A stretch of DNA of 50,143 nt from Deltaproteobacteria bacterium (GCA_029261925.1 JAJDAJ010000097.1:1-50143), one strand, 5' to 3'. Positions 1-7,938 are shown, counted from the stretch's first letter. A program made the numbers and translations. Notes: generated by a model not told the origin, from the sequence alone.

Positions 1-1206
1 GTGCCGGCGGCGCGCCGCGATCGCGTCGCCGTGGTGGCGGTCGCGTGCGCCATCCTATCGATCGCCGCCCTGGGCGGGGACCGCTTCTTCCCGCTCCTGT
101 CGCCCGACTTCGTGGCCTCGTACCACCCCGGTGCGCTCTCGCTGCAGCGCGGCGCGGGCTACGTGCTGGGGAACGGCGAGCTCATCACGCACCGTCCGCC
201 CGCGTACAGCGCGCTGATCGCGCCGCTGGTGGTCGAGGACGCGCACGCGAGCGCGGTGCGACTGCGCTGGCTGCTCGCGCTGCTCGCAGCCGCCAACGCA
301 CTGCTGCTCGCCGGCATCGCGCGCCGGGTGGCCCCCGGGACTCCGCTGTGGCTGCTGCTGCCGCTGCTGGTGCTCTGGCCGCCGCTGCTGCCGCTGGTCA
401 ACCCGGGCGGCAGCGAGATGCTCCACGCCGTGCTGCTCAACGCCGGGCTGCTCGTGCTGCTGGGAAGTGCCGCACGGCCGGCCGGGGCCCGCGCGCTCGG
501 CCTGGTGGCACTGGCGGGCGCGCTGCTCGGCCTGGCCGCGCTGACGCGCGTGATCGGGCTCGCGGCCGCCGCTGCCGCGGCGCTCGCGCTGCTCCTGGGC
601 TGGCGGCACTGGTCGGTGGGCTGGCGCGCGGCCGGCGCGGCGACGCTGGTCGGGGTGGTGGCGCTCGCACTGCTGCCCTGGGCGCTGCTCGTGCAGGCGC
701 ACACGGGCCGGCTGTCGGTCTCGTCGGCCGGGCCGGCGAGCATGCGCGACGGGCTCGAGCGCTTCCCGCGCTTCGAGGCGGGGCGCGAGCTCGCTGACCC
801 GCAGAGCTGGCCCGAGGGCGACCGACCGCTGGTGGTGCTGCGCGAGGTCGCACAGCGCCACCCGGCGAGCACCACCGGCCTGCTCGCGCTCAAGCTCGTC
901 CGTCCCTGGTACGCGACGGACTCGGGCCGGCACGACGCCAGGCTGCTGCTGCTGAACCTGCCCTGGCTGGTGCTCACCCTTCTGGCCGGCGCCCGGACGC
1001 TCGCGATCTGGTCGCGCGTGCCGCCGGGCGTGCTGCTGCTGCTCGGCGTGGTCGCGGCCTGCTGGCTCTCGGCCTTCCTGGTGCTGTCGATCTTTCGCTA
1101 CCTGGCGCCGGTCTTCCCGGCCGCGGTGATCGCGCTGGCCTGGCACGCACGCGACCTGTGGCTGCAACGGATCCAGGGCGGCCCGGAACGTGGCGTCGGC
1201 GCGTGA
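1..1206 (+). CDS. GT-C fold (family 39-like) membrane glycosyltransferase, possibly 5'-partial
   Basis: This is a polytopic membrane protein of 401 residues if it starts at the GTG on base 1; the true start could lie outside the window. About eight to nine hydrophobic spans are visible, beginning at residues 8-25. Between spans 1 and 2 there is an acidic loop (D36, then YHPGAL) and later HRPPAYSAL (residues 64-72). That pattern resembles the first periplasmic loop of PMT/ArnT-type glycosyltransferases, which move sugars from polyprenyl-phosphate donors on the outer face of the inner membrane. The C-terminal globular domain seen in some relatives is missing. The substrate cannot be told. It is followed after 73 nt by the PEP-CTERM gene; a functional link to surface glycosylation is only inference. 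Confidence 0.6.
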   Translation: MPAARRDRVAVVAVACAILSIAALGGDRFFPLLSPDFVASYHPGALSLQRGAGYVLGNGELITHRPPAYSALIAPLVVEDAHASAVRLRWLLALLAAANALLLAGIARRVAPGTPLWLLLPLLVLWPPLLPLVNPGGSEMLHAVLLNAGLLVLLGSAARPAGARALGLVALAGALLGLAALTRVIGLAAAAAAALALLLGWRHWSVGWRAAGAATLVGVVALALLPWALLVQAHTGRLSVSSAGPASMRDGLERFPRFEAGRELADPQSWPEGDRPLVVLREVAQRHPASTTGLLALKLVRPWYATDSGRHDARLLLLNLPWLVLTLLAGARTLAIWSRVPPGVLLLLGVVAACWLSAFLVLSIFRYLAPVFPAAVIALAWHARDLWLQRIQGGPERGVGA

Positions 1207-1213
1207 ATCCCGG

Positions 1214-1235
1214 CCCCGCTGAAACCGCAGCGGGG
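1214..1235. other. GC-rich hairpin after the glycosyltransferase gene
   Basis: CCCCGCTG (1214-1221) and CAGCGGGG (1228-1235) form a perfect 8-bp stem with a 6-nt loop, 8 nt after the upstream stop codon. No T-tract follows, so it is not a classical intrinsic terminator. It could stabilise the 3' end or cause weak termination. Confidence 0.45.
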
Positions 1236-1279
1236 CACGGCCCGTAGGGGCTCATGAGATCCTTCGAAGGAGCCCCCCG

Positions 1280-1858
1280 ATGACCCGTGCCTCGATCCCC
1301 GTGATGCTCGTGCTGAGTCTGCTCGCCGGTCCGGCGCTGGCCGGGACCCTGCCCCTGCCGGTGTCCACCGACTTCGAGGGCCTGACCTCGGCACCCGGTG
1401 AGGAGCTGGTGATCGGCGCCGTCGGCGAGGCCGCGCGCTTCTCCGGCGACGCCTTCACCGGCTCGGTCGGTAACTTCACGCTGTACCACAGCGGCTTCTT
1501 CGCCTGGATGGTGGAGACCGGCGGCACCGGCAGTGTCGTCTTCGACTCGGGCGCAAGCGACGTGCGGCTCTGGGCCACGGCGAACGCGAACGCCGACGCC
1601 GCGCTCTCGGTCGAGGCGCTCGACCGCGCGGGCGCGGTGATCGCGAGCGAGACGCTCCAGCCGGGCGACGGGTTCCGCGAGCTGACCTTCGTGGGGGACA
1701 TCGGCTCCATCCGCTTCGACAACCCCTCGAGCGTGGCCAGCAGCTACGCCTCGATCGACGACTTCTCGTTCGCGCCCGCGCAGGTGCCCGAGCCCGCGCT
1801 CGCGCTGCTGCTCGGCGTGGCCGCGGCCGGCGTGGCGCTGCACCGCCGCTCCACCTGA
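1280..1858 (+). CDS. PEP-CTERM sorting domain protein (secreted)
   Basis: 192 residues with a clear Sec signal peptide (residues 1-21, ending in PALA) and a C-terminal tripartite PEP-CTERM signal: VPEP at 169-172, a hydrophobic helix, then HRR at the end. Such proteins are exported and processed by an exosortase (EpsH/XrtA) and are usually linked to exopolysaccharide or biofilm matrix. The middle is a beta-rich, low-charge domain of no recognised enzyme type. The start is fixed by a good ribosome-binding site (AAGGAG, about 7 nt before ATG). No exosortase lies in this window, so the sorting machinery must be encoded elsewhere. The glycosyltransferase-like gene directly upstream fits a surface role but does not prove one. 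Confidence 0.75.
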   Translation: MTRASIPVMLVLSLLAGPALAGTLPLPVSTDFEGLTSAPGEELVIGAVGEAARFSGDAFTGSVGNFTLYHSGFFAWMVETGGTGSVVFDSGASDVRLWATANANADAALSVEALDRAGAVIASETLQPGDGFRELTFVGDIGSIRFDNPSSVASSYASIDDFSFAPAQVPEPALALLLGVAAAGVALHRRST

Positions 1859-1902
1859 TCCCGGCCCGGGGTCCCGCAGCAGACTGCTAGCATGGCGGGC
1901 CC

Positions 1903-2286
1903 ATGTCGTACGCGTGGCTCGCCGACGCGGTCGTCCTGCTGCACCTCGCGTTCGTCGCCTTCGTGGTGCTGGGCGGTCTGCTGCTGCTGCGCTGGCCCCG
2001 GGCGGTCTGGATCCACGTACCCGCCGCGCTCTGGGGCGGATGGATCTCGCTGGCGGGCTGGATCTGTCCGCTGACGCCGCTCGAGAACGCGCTGCGCCGT
2101 GCGGCGGGCGGGCGCGGCTACGGCGGTGGCTTCGTCGAGCAGTACCTGATCCCGCTGATCTACCCGGCCGGGCTGACGCGCGAGCTGCAGATCGGTCTCG
2201 GCGTCGGGGTGCTCGCGCTCAACGCCGCGCTGTACTGGCGGCTCTGGCGGCGCTCGCGGGCGCGGGCGCGCGGCCGGATCGCTTGA
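1903..2286 (+). CDS. DUF2784 family membrane protein
   Basis: 127 residues with four hydrophobic segments, starting with an N-terminal helix that contains HLAFV and followed by an HVPAALWGGWI segment and the CPLTPLEN motif. CPLTPLEN followed by a tail ending near the IPLIYP sequence is characteristic of the DUF2784 family, small inner-membrane proteins of unknown function. The length matches the family. There is no Shine-Dalgarno sequence; a TAGCAT hexamer at 1888-1893 lies 9 nt before the ATG, so the mRNA may have a very short leader. The C-terminus is Arg-rich, probably cytoplasmic. No function can be assigned. Confidence 0.8.
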   Translation: MSYAWLADAVVLLHLAFVAFVVLGGLLLLRWPRAVWIHVPAALWGGWISLAGWICPLTPLENALRRAAGGRGYGGGFVEQYLIPLIYPAGLTRELQIGLGVGVLALNAALYWRLWRRSRARARGRIA

Positions 2287-2311
2287 CGGATGCGCGGCCC
2301 GCTGGGAAGCT
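2283..2311 (+). promoter_or_regulatory. Putative sigma-70 promoter, leaderless geometry
   Basis: TTGACG (2283-2288), a 17-nt spacer and GAAGCT (2306-2311) end 6 nt before the GTG start of the SDR gene. The -35 is good and the -10 is weak. It shares its spacing with the predicted promoters of greB, nudC and other genes here. The TTGACG overlaps the stop codon of the upstream gene. Confidence 0.4.
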
Positions 2312-2317
2312 GCGCGC

Positions 2318-3094
2318 GTGTCGGTCAAGGGTCAGGTCGCGGTCGTCACCGGTGCGAGTCGCGGCATCGGCAAGGCCATCGCCCTGTGCCTGGCGCGCGA
2401 GGGCGCGCGCGTGGTCGTGACCGGCCGCACCGAGGAGCCCGGTCGCGTGCCGGGCACGATCCACGCCACGGTCGAGGAGATCGCGCAGGCGGGGGGCGAG
2501 GCGCTCGCGGTGCGCTGCGATGTGCGGGATCCCGACCAGGTCGAGGCGCTGGTCGCGGCGACCCGCGAGGCGTTCGGGTCCGTCGACGTGCTGATCAACA
2601 ACGCGGCCGCGACCTTCCGCTCCACCGGGCTCGACATCCCGCTGCGGCGCTGGGACCTGGTGATGGACGTGAACGTGCGCGGCGCGTTCCTGTGCACCCG
2701 CGCGGTCATCGAGGCCATGATCGAGCGCGGCTCGGGATCGATCCTCAACATCACCTCGGGTGCGGGCAACCTGGACGTGCGGCCGCACGACGGGCGCCTG
2801 CCGTCGCTGGCCTACGGCGTCTCCAAGGCCGCGCTCAACCGCATGACGGTCGGCTTCGCGGCCGAGCTGGCGCCCCACGGCATCAGCGTCAACGCCCTGA
2901 TGCCGGCCGGGCTGGTGATCACCGAGGGCGCCCGCGCGTTCTACGGCGACGCCGTGCCTCCCGACGCGCCCGGCCCCGAGGAGATGGTCGAGGCCGCGCT
3001 GCGGCTCGTGCAGCAGACGCCCGACGGGATCACGGGCTGGATCGGCACCGACGCCGAGCTGCGCGCGCTCGGCCCGGCGGGGGCTCGCGGATGA
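2318..3094 (+). CDS. SDR family NAD(P)-dependent oxidoreductase
   Basis: 258 residues, classical short-chain dehydrogenase/reductase size. The Rossmann motif TGASRGIG is at 11-18, the NNAAA motif (NNAG equivalent) follows, and the catalytic pair YxxxK is Y166/K170 in YGVSK. Between the catalytic Ser (NITSG) and the Tyr there is an insert of roughly a dozen residues (around VRPHDGRLPSL), longer than in most classical SDRs, which could shape the substrate pocket. Reaction: NAD(P)-linked oxidation or reduction of a hydroxyl or keto substrate; the substrate is unknown. The GTG start was chosen because it is the first start before the Rossmann strand. The stop overlaps the start of the next small ORF (ATGA). 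Confidence 0.88.
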   Translation: MSVKGQVAVVTGASRGIGKAIALCLAREGARVVVTGRTEEPGRVPGTIHATVEEIAQAGGEALAVRCDVRDPDQVEALVAATREAFGSVDVLINNAAATFRSTGLDIPLRRWDLVMDVNVRGAFLCTRAVIEAMIERGSGSILNITSGAGNLDVRPHDGRLPSLAYGVSKAALNRMTVGFAAELAPHGISVNALMPAGLVITEGARAFYGDAVPPDAPGPEEMVEAALRLVQQTPDGITGWIGTDAELRALGPAGARG

Positions 3095-3276
3095 AGGCGT
3101 CCGGGCTCGCCGTGCGCCTGGCGGTCACGCGGCCGGGCGCCGCGCTCGATCGCGCCTGCGTGCGCTACCTGGATCCGGTGCCCTGGGTCCTCGACCAGGA
3201 GCGGGCGCGGGAGCACCGCGAGATCCCGGTCCTCGTGCTCCGCCGCCCCGGCGGCGGGCCGGTTCTCGACGCCTGA
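3091..3276 (+). CDS. Short ORF of unknown function, possibly a gene remnant
   Basis: A 61-residue ORF begins with an ATG that overlaps the stop of the SDR gene (ATGA), so it is well placed for coupled translation. The sequence begins MKASGLAVRLAVTRPG and contains ACVRYLDPVPWVLDQE. The N-terminal part faintly recalls the start of deazaflavin-dependent nitroreductase-like proteins, but the rest of such a domain is missing. It may therefore be a degraded fragment, or a small unrelated protein. It ends 22 nt from the convergent amidohydrolase gene. No function is assigned. Confidence 0.4.
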   Translation: MKASGLAVRLAVTRPGAALDRACVRYLDPVPWVLDQERAREHREIPVLVLRRPGGGPVLDA

Positions 3277-3298
3277 CCGTTCCCGTTCCCCGGGCGCC

Positions 3299-4993
3299 TC
3301 AGCCGGCCCGGGCCTCTCCGCGCAGCGGCGTGCCCGGACGCCGGCCGGTGCGGCGGTCGTCCTCGAGCGTGGGCACGCCGTTGACCAGCACCCAGCGATA
3401 GCCGCGCGCCGCCTGGTACAGGCGCGCGGCGCCGCCCGGCAGGTCGTGGGCCAGCGCCGGTGTGCCGGGCGCGAGCGCCTCGAGGTCGAACACCACGATG
3501 TCCGCCGCCGCTCCCTCGCGCAGCAGGCCGCGTCCCGGGATCCCCAGGAACGCGGCCGGCTGGCCGGTCATGCGCCGGATCGCGCTCTCGAGCGGCAGCA
3601 CGCTGCGCTCGCGTACCAGCTCCGCGAGCACGAAGCTCGGGTAGCTGTAGTTGCTGATGCTGGTGACGTGCGCGCCCGAGTCGCCCAGTCCGATCAGCGT
3701 GCCGGGATCCGAGACCAGGCGCGCCGCGCCCGCGGCGTCGCGGTTGGCCGCGGGCACCTGGACGAGGGTGGCCAGATCGTCGTCGATCAGCAGGTCGCAG
3801 AGCGCGTCGACCGGGTGTGTGCCCGCTCGCGCTCCCAGCTCGCGCAGGCTCAGGCCGGCGCAGTCCGGTCGCGACGGCGAGTGCGCCAGCCGCCAGCCGG
3901 CGTACCAGGGCGCGAAGATCGCGACGGGATCCTCGGGCGCGGCGCGTAGCACGTCGCGAAGCCCCGGCTCGCGCAGGCGCGCGAGGCGCCCGTCGTGGTC
4001 GAGCTCGAAGTACGCCGTCATCGCCTCGCCCCAGCCGCGGACCGCCCGCGCGTACGACGGGCGATCGAAGCGCAGCAGCACGTCCACCGGCTGCGCGGCG
4101 ACCTGCGGCGCCACCTCCACGCCGCGCTCCGCCAGGCCGGTGTTGTGCGCCAGCACCTGCTGCCATACCCCGCTGTCGGGCTCGGCGTGGAACGGTGTCC
4201 AGCTCAGGCGCGCGCCGGCCTCCGCGGTCCAGCGCGCGTACTGCTCCACCTCGCCGGTCAGCGCCGCCGCGTCGTGGCCGAACTTGGTGCGCACGTTGAT
4301 CTGCCAGACCCGGCCGCGGCACGCCTGCACCAGCTCGCGCAGCTCGGCGTCGTCGGCGAAGCGGCTGGGCACGGGCTCGCCGTAGGCGTCCTGGTGGTTG
4401 GGGCCGCGCGAGCTCGCCAGCCCGAGCGCGCCGGCGGCCAGCGACCGCTCGAGCTCGGCCCGCATGGCCGCCCGGTCCTTCGCGCTCGCGGTCTTGCCGC
4501 GTGCCCGGTCGCCCATCACGAAGCAGCGCAGCGCGGAGTGGGGCACGAAGCCGGCCACGTTCACGCCCAGGCCGTCGCGCCCCAGTCGCGCGAGGAACTC
4601 GGGCCACGACGTCCAGTCGAACGGCACCCCGAGCGAGGTGCTCTCGAAGGGGATCTCCTCGACGACCTCGAGGCTGCGCAGCAGGTAGTCGCCGCCGCCC
4701 GGGGCGCACGGCGCCACCCCGAAGCCGCAGAGTCCGATCACCACCGTGGTCACGCCGTGGAAGCACGTCGGGGTGGCGTCGGGATCCCAGCAGAGCTGCG
4801 CGTCGAGGTGCGTGTGCGGGTCGATGAACCCGGGCGCCACGATGCAGCCGCCGGCATCCAGGGTCTCGCGCGCGGACTCGTGCACCTCGCCCAGGGCCAC
4901 GATGCGCCCGTCGCGCACGCCCACGTCGCCGGCACGTGCCGGCGCGCCGCTTCCGTCCACCAGCGTGCCCCCGCGAATGATCCGGTCGAGCAT
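3299..4993 (-). CDS. Amidohydrolase family protein, N-acyl-D-amino-acid deacylase (D-aminoacylase) type
   Basis: 564 residues. The N-terminus has the small beta-domain typical of urease-superfamily amidohydrolases (IRGGTLVDGSG, then VRDGRIVALG), followed by the metal motif FIDPHTHLDAQ with H60, H62 and D64. A late metal-ligand region GDSGAHVTS and the C-terminal beta segment (DIVVFDLEAL) are present. This architecture and length match D-aminoacylase/N-acyl-D-amino-acid deacylases, which hydrolyse an amide bond with zinc; many annotated relatives act on other cyclic amides, so the substrate is open. The start is fixed by a GGGAGG ribosome-binding site in the 13-nt gap after the P450 stop. It is the last gene of an SDR-P450-amidohydrolase operon, which suggests a catabolic role. 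Confidence 0.85.
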   Translation of the reverse strand: MLDRIIRGGTLVDGSGAPARAGDVGVRDGRIVALGEVHESARETLDAGGCIVAPGFIDPHTHLDAQLCWDPDATPTCFHGVTTVVIGLCGFGVAPCAPGGGDYLLRSLEVVEEIPFESTSLGVPFDWTSWPEFLARLGRDGLGVNVAGFVPHSALRCFVMGDRARGKTASAKDRAAMRAELERSLAAGALGLASSRGPNHQDAYGEPVPSRFADDAELRELVQACRGRVWQINVRTKFGHDAAALTGEVEQYARWTAEAGARLSWTPFHAEPDSGVWQQVLAHNTGLAERGVEVAPQVAAQPVDVLLRFDRPSYARAVRGWGEAMTAYFELDHDGRLARLREPGLRDVLRAAPEDPVAIFAPWYAGWRLAHSPSRPDCAGLSLRELGARAGTHPVDALCDLLIDDDLATLVQVPAANRDAAGAARLVSDPGTLIGLGDSGAHVTSISNYSYPSFVLAELVRERSVLPLESAIRRMTGQPAAFLGIPGRGLLREGAAADIVVFDLEALAPGTPALAHDLPGGAARLYQAARGYRWVLVNGVPTLEDDRRTGRRPGTPLRGEARAG

Positions 4994-5006
4994 GCGATCG
5001 CCTCCC

Positions 5007-6218
5007 TCAGACCGCGGCCGCGTCGACCACGGCATCGAGGCGGTCGGGTCCGTACTCCAGGAACATCGGCACCCACTCGAGCTCGAAGTCCGGCGCCAGC
5101 CGCAGCGCCGCCGCCGGCAGCACGTCCATGGCGGCCTCGAGCGCCACGCGCGCCTCCATGCGCGCGAGCTGGTTGCCCAGGCAGAGATGCGGGCCCGGGC
5201 CGAAGGTCAGGTGCTCGGCGGCGCCGGGCCAGCGCGCGGGAACGAAGTCGTCGGCGCGCTCGTACACCCGCTCGTCGCGATTGCCCGAGGCGATGCCCAG
5301 CACGATGCGCTCGCCCTCGTGCACCTCGTGACCGGCGATGGCGGTGTCGCGCCGCGCGGTGCGGAACAGGAAGAGCACGGGTGGCTCGAGCCGCAGCGAC
5401 TCCTCGATCGCGGGGCCCAGCGCGGAGCGGTCGGCCCGCAGGGTGCACTCGAACGCGGGGTCGCGCATGTAGCGGTGCAGCAGGTTGCCGATCAGGTTCG
5501 TGGTCGACAGGCTCGCCAGCAGCACGTTGGCGCAGAGGGTGCGGATCTGGAGATCGCTCAGGCGCCGGCCGTCGGCCTCGGCGCGCGTCATGCGCGTGAT
5601 CATGTCGTCGGGCGGCGCGTCGCTGTGGCGTCTGCGGGCGATCTGCTCGTCGAGGAATCCCGCCAGCTCGGGGAAGGCGCCGCCCAGGCCGCTGCCGCGC
5701 TCGGTGCGGTTGGTCTCGGGCCAGGTGCTGTGCAGCAGCTCGAAGCCCCACGCGGAGACCTGTGCGATGTCGGCGTCGGGTACGCCCAGGACGTGCAGGG
5801 TCACGGCGCTGGGAATGCGCAGCGCGATCCGCTCCACGAGGTCGCCGCCGCGCGTCGTGGCCAGGTCGCGCCACAGGCCCTCGACCAGCGCCCGGGTGAA
5901 CGGCAGCGCGCGCTTCTCGAGGCCGGGGCGGAACGCCTGCAGCATCAGCACGCGCAGCTCCGCGTGCAGCGGCGGATCGATCTCGCCCAGGAAGCTCTCC
6001 TCGACGGGGACGACCACCCCTGCACCGCGGAAGCCCTCGCGGCTCGAGAAGTCGCGGGCATTGCGGAAGACCGCCCTCACGTCGGCGTGCCGAGCCACGT
6101 AGACGAAGCCCTCCATCGGCCGCGACACCGGGAGCTCGCGCCGCAGCCAGCGCAGCTTCTCCCACAGGGTCTGCGTCTGCGCCGGATCGAAGAGGTCGAA
6201 GCGCGGGCTCTCGCTCAC
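5007..6218 (-). CDS. Cytochrome P450
   Basis: 403 residues, a soluble bacterial P450 without a membrane anchor. The ExxR pair of the K-helix is E273/R276, and the heme-binding loop FGPGPHLCLG places the thiolate ligand at C346. In the I-helix the usual AGxxT motif reads LASLSTT, a modest departure in the oxygen-activation region. The protein hydroxylates or otherwise oxidises an unknown substrate, using electrons from a ferredoxin and reductase; no ferredoxin gene is adjacent, though a ferredoxin-type reductase lies at 9997-11073. The GTG start overlaps the SDR stop by 4 nt (GTGA), so translation is coupled. The operon context (SDR upstream, amidohydrolase downstream) fits degradation or modification of a small organic compound. 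Confidence 0.93.
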   Translation of the reverse strand: MSESPRFDLFDPAQTQTLWEKLRWLRRELPVSRPMEGFVYVARHADVRAVFRNARDFSSREGFRGAGVVVPVEESFLGEIDPPLHAELRVLMLQAFRPGLEKRALPFTRALVEGLWRDLATTRGGDLVERIALRIPSAVTLHVLGVPDADIAQVSAWGFELLHSTWPETNRTERGSGLGGAFPELAGFLDEQIARRRHSDAPPDDMITRMTRAEADGRRLSDLQIRTLCANVLLASLSTTNLIGNLLHRYMRDPAFECTLRADRSALGPAIEESLRLEPPVLFLFRTARRDTAIAGHEVHEGERIVLGIASGNRDERVYERADDFVPARWPGAAEHLTFGPGPHLCLGNQLARMEARVALEAAMDVLPAAALRLAPDFELEWVPMFLEYGPDRLDAVVDAAAV

Positions 6219-7006
6219 CGGAGCGCCCGCAGCTGCGCGAAGGTCGGGTGGTGGCTCGCCTGGCCGCCGTCCACGTGCAGCACCTGTGCGGTCAGGTAGG
6301 CGGCGTCGTCGGAGAAGAGCCAGGCGACGGCCGCGGCGATGTCGTCGGGACGGCCGAGCTCCGGGGTGAGCAGGCTGTCGGTGTAGATCGCCTCGAGCTC
6401 CGGTCCGATGTTCGCATCGAACGACGGCGTGCGCACCGGTCCCGGGGCGATGGCGTTGCAGCGGATGCCGCGCTTGCCGTACATGGCGGCCACGTAGCGG
6501 GTCAGCGACTCGACCGCACCCTTCGACGCGCCGTAGGCGGCTCGCTGCAGGTCGCCCGAGCTGGCGGCCGCCGAGGACATGTTCACGATCGAGCCGCCGC
6601 CGCGCTCGAGCATCGGGGCGATCGCGTGCTTGCAGCCGAGCATCACCCCGCGCGCGTTCACCGCCATGGTGCGGTCCCAGACCTCGACGTCGAGCGTCGC
6701 CAGCTCCCCGTCGCGCGAGATCGTGTCGGCGTCCGAGGCGGCGGCGTTGTTGTGGAGCGCATCGAGCCCGCCGAGCTCCCGGCAGGCACGCGCGACCATC
6801 TCGCGCACGGAGCCCTCGTCGGCCACGTCCACCGCGCAGGGCAGGGCGGCCTCCCCGATGTCCGAGGCCGCGCTCCGCGCGCCGGCCTCGTCGAGGTCTG
6901 CGACGAGCACCCGCGCGCCGTCGCGCGCCAGGCGCTGCGCCGTGGCCAGGCCGATACCCGAGGCGGCGCCGGTCACGATGCAGATTTTCCCCTGGAGGGC
7001 TGGCAT
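6215..7006 (-). CDS. SDR family oxidoreductase, first gene of the P450 operon
   Basis: 263 residues, classical SDR: TGAASGIG at 12-19, NNAAA, the catalytic Ser in NMSSAA and YGASK with Tyr and Lys, plus the C-terminal HVDGG motif. It probably oxidises an alcohol made by the P450 or another step to a ketone; this is inference from the operon. It starts at an ATG without a Shine-Dalgarno sequence, 7 nt after a predicted -10 element, and would be translated from a leaderless mRNA. Its stop overlaps the P450 start. A short 48-nt gap separates it from the divergent VOC gene. Confidence 0.9.
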   Translation of the reverse strand: MPALQGKICIVTGAASGIGLATAQRLARDGARVLVADLDEAGARSAASDIGEAALPCAVDVADEGSVREMVARACRELGGLDALHNNAAASDADTISRDGELATLDVEVWDRTMAVNARGVMLGCKHAIAPMLERGGGSIVNMSSAAASSGDLQRAAYGASKGAVESLTRYVAAMYGKRGIRCNAIAPGPVRTPSFDANIGPELEAIYTDSLLTPELGRPDDIAAAVAWLFSDDAAYLTAQVLHVDGGQASHHPTFAQLRALR

Positions 7007-7013
7007 GCTCGCG

Positions 7014-7043
7014 AGTATGGGAACGCGCGGGAGATCGCGTCAA
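7014..7043 (-). promoter_or_regulatory. Putative promoter of the SDR-P450-amidohydrolase operon
   Basis: On the minus strand TTGACG (7043-7038) and CATACT (7019-7014) are separated by 18 nt. The -10 matches TATAAT at four of six positions. Only 7 nt separate it from the ATG at 7006, which predicts a leaderless transcript. Confidence 0.5.
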
Positions 7044-7054
7044 CGGGGCCGGGC

Positions 7055-7519
7055 GTGAGCGCGGCGCCCTTCAAGACCGGACTGGTCGTGGCCGACCTCG
7101 AGCGCGCCATGCGCGACCTGCGCGCGGCGCTGGGCCTCGAGTGGACGCCGGTGCAGCGATCGGAGCTCACCCTGGCGCTCGCGGACGGCTCGCGCGAGAG
7201 CGTCGAGCTGGGCTTCGCGTACTCGACCGGTCCGGGCCCGTACCTGGAGCTGCTGGAGGCGCAGCCCGCCGGCTACTACGTGGCCCGTCCCGGCCAGGAG
7301 CTGCACCACGTGGGCTTCTGGGCCGACGACCTCGAGGCGGCGTCGCTCGAGCTGGTCGCGCGCGGGATGCGGCTCGAGGCCGCGGGCGTCCGGGACGGGC
7401 ACACGCCGGCGATCTTCGCGTTCCACGTCAGCCCGCACGGCCTGCGCGTGGAGCTGGTGGACAGCCGCATGCGACCGGGCTTCGAGGGCTGGCTGCGGGG
7501 CGGCGAGCTCGAGCTCTAG
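7055..7519 (+). CDS. VOC (glyoxalase/bleomycin resistance) family protein
   Basis: 154 residues. The sequence shows the paired beta-alpha-beta-beta-beta pattern of the vicinal oxygen chelate fold: KTGLVVADLERAMRDL at the start, the central ELHHVGFWADDLEAASLEL repeat, and HVSPHGLRVELVDS near the end. His in LHHVGF and Glu in RVELVD sit where metal ligands occur in this fold. Members include methylmalonyl-CoA epimerases, dioxygenases and isomerases; the reaction here cannot be told. The GTG at 7055 is the only reasonable start. It is divergent from the SDR-P450 operon and may share its substrate. Confidence 0.75.
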   Translation: MSAAPFKTGLVVADLERAMRDLRAALGLEWTPVQRSELTLALADGSRESVELGFAYSTGPGPYLELLEAQPAGYYVARPGQELHHVGFWADDLEAASLELVARGMRLEAAGVRDGHTPAIFAFHVSPHGLRVELVDSRMRPGFEGWLRGGELEL

Positions 7520-7578
7520 AGAGCGGCCCGCCGGGGGTGCTGGACGGCCGCGCCGACAGCGGCTAGGAGATCGTGCAC

Positions 7579-7938
7579 ATGGACGAGATCCTGCTGTGTC
7601 GCCTCGAGGACGTGCCGGACGGCGCGTCCCGCGGCGTCGACGTGGAGCTGGAGGACGGGACGCGGCGGGTGTTCGTCGTGCGCCGCGGGGATGCGGTGCT
7701 CGCGTACCAGAATCGCTGTCCGCACACCGGCTCACCGCTGGACTGGGTGCCCGACCAGTTCCTGGACCGCGAGGGCCGCTACGTGGTCTGCGCCACCCAC
7801 GGGGCGCGCTTCCGCATCGACGACGGCCACTGCATCTCCGGCCCGTGCGCCGGCGACGCCCTGCGCGCCGTCCCGGTGGAGGTGCGCGACTCGCGGGTGC
7901 TGGCCCGCACCTCCGCTCTCGCTGCCCTGCTGCGCTAG
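7579..7938 (+). CDS. Rieske (2Fe-2S) domain protein
   Basis: 119 residues, consisting of a single Rieske domain. The cluster ligands are C47-P-H49 and C71-A-T-H74, exactly the CxH...CxxH spacing. There is no oxygenase catalytic domain and no signal peptide, so it looks like a soluble ferredoxin of the naphthalene-dioxygenase-ferredoxin or NirD-like type. It could pass electrons to a nearby oxygenase, for example the P450, but this is only positional inference. The ATG at 7579 was preferred over the in-frame GTG at 7573 because AGGAGA lies 8 nt before it. An extra CISGPC stretch just after the second ligand pair is unusual. Confidence 0.85.
   Translation: MDEILLCRLEDVPDGASRGVDVELEDGTRRVFVVRRGDAVLAYQNRCPHTGSPLDWVPDQFLDREGRYVVCATHGARFRIDDGHCISGPCAGDALRAVPVEVRDSRVLARTSALAALLR

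Noticed and set aside
1260..1269. CCTTCGAAGG palindrome covering the ribosome-binding site of the PEP-CTERM gene as a translational switch
   Set aside because: It has no loop, so an RNA hairpin cannot form stably; it overlaps AAGGAG by chance.
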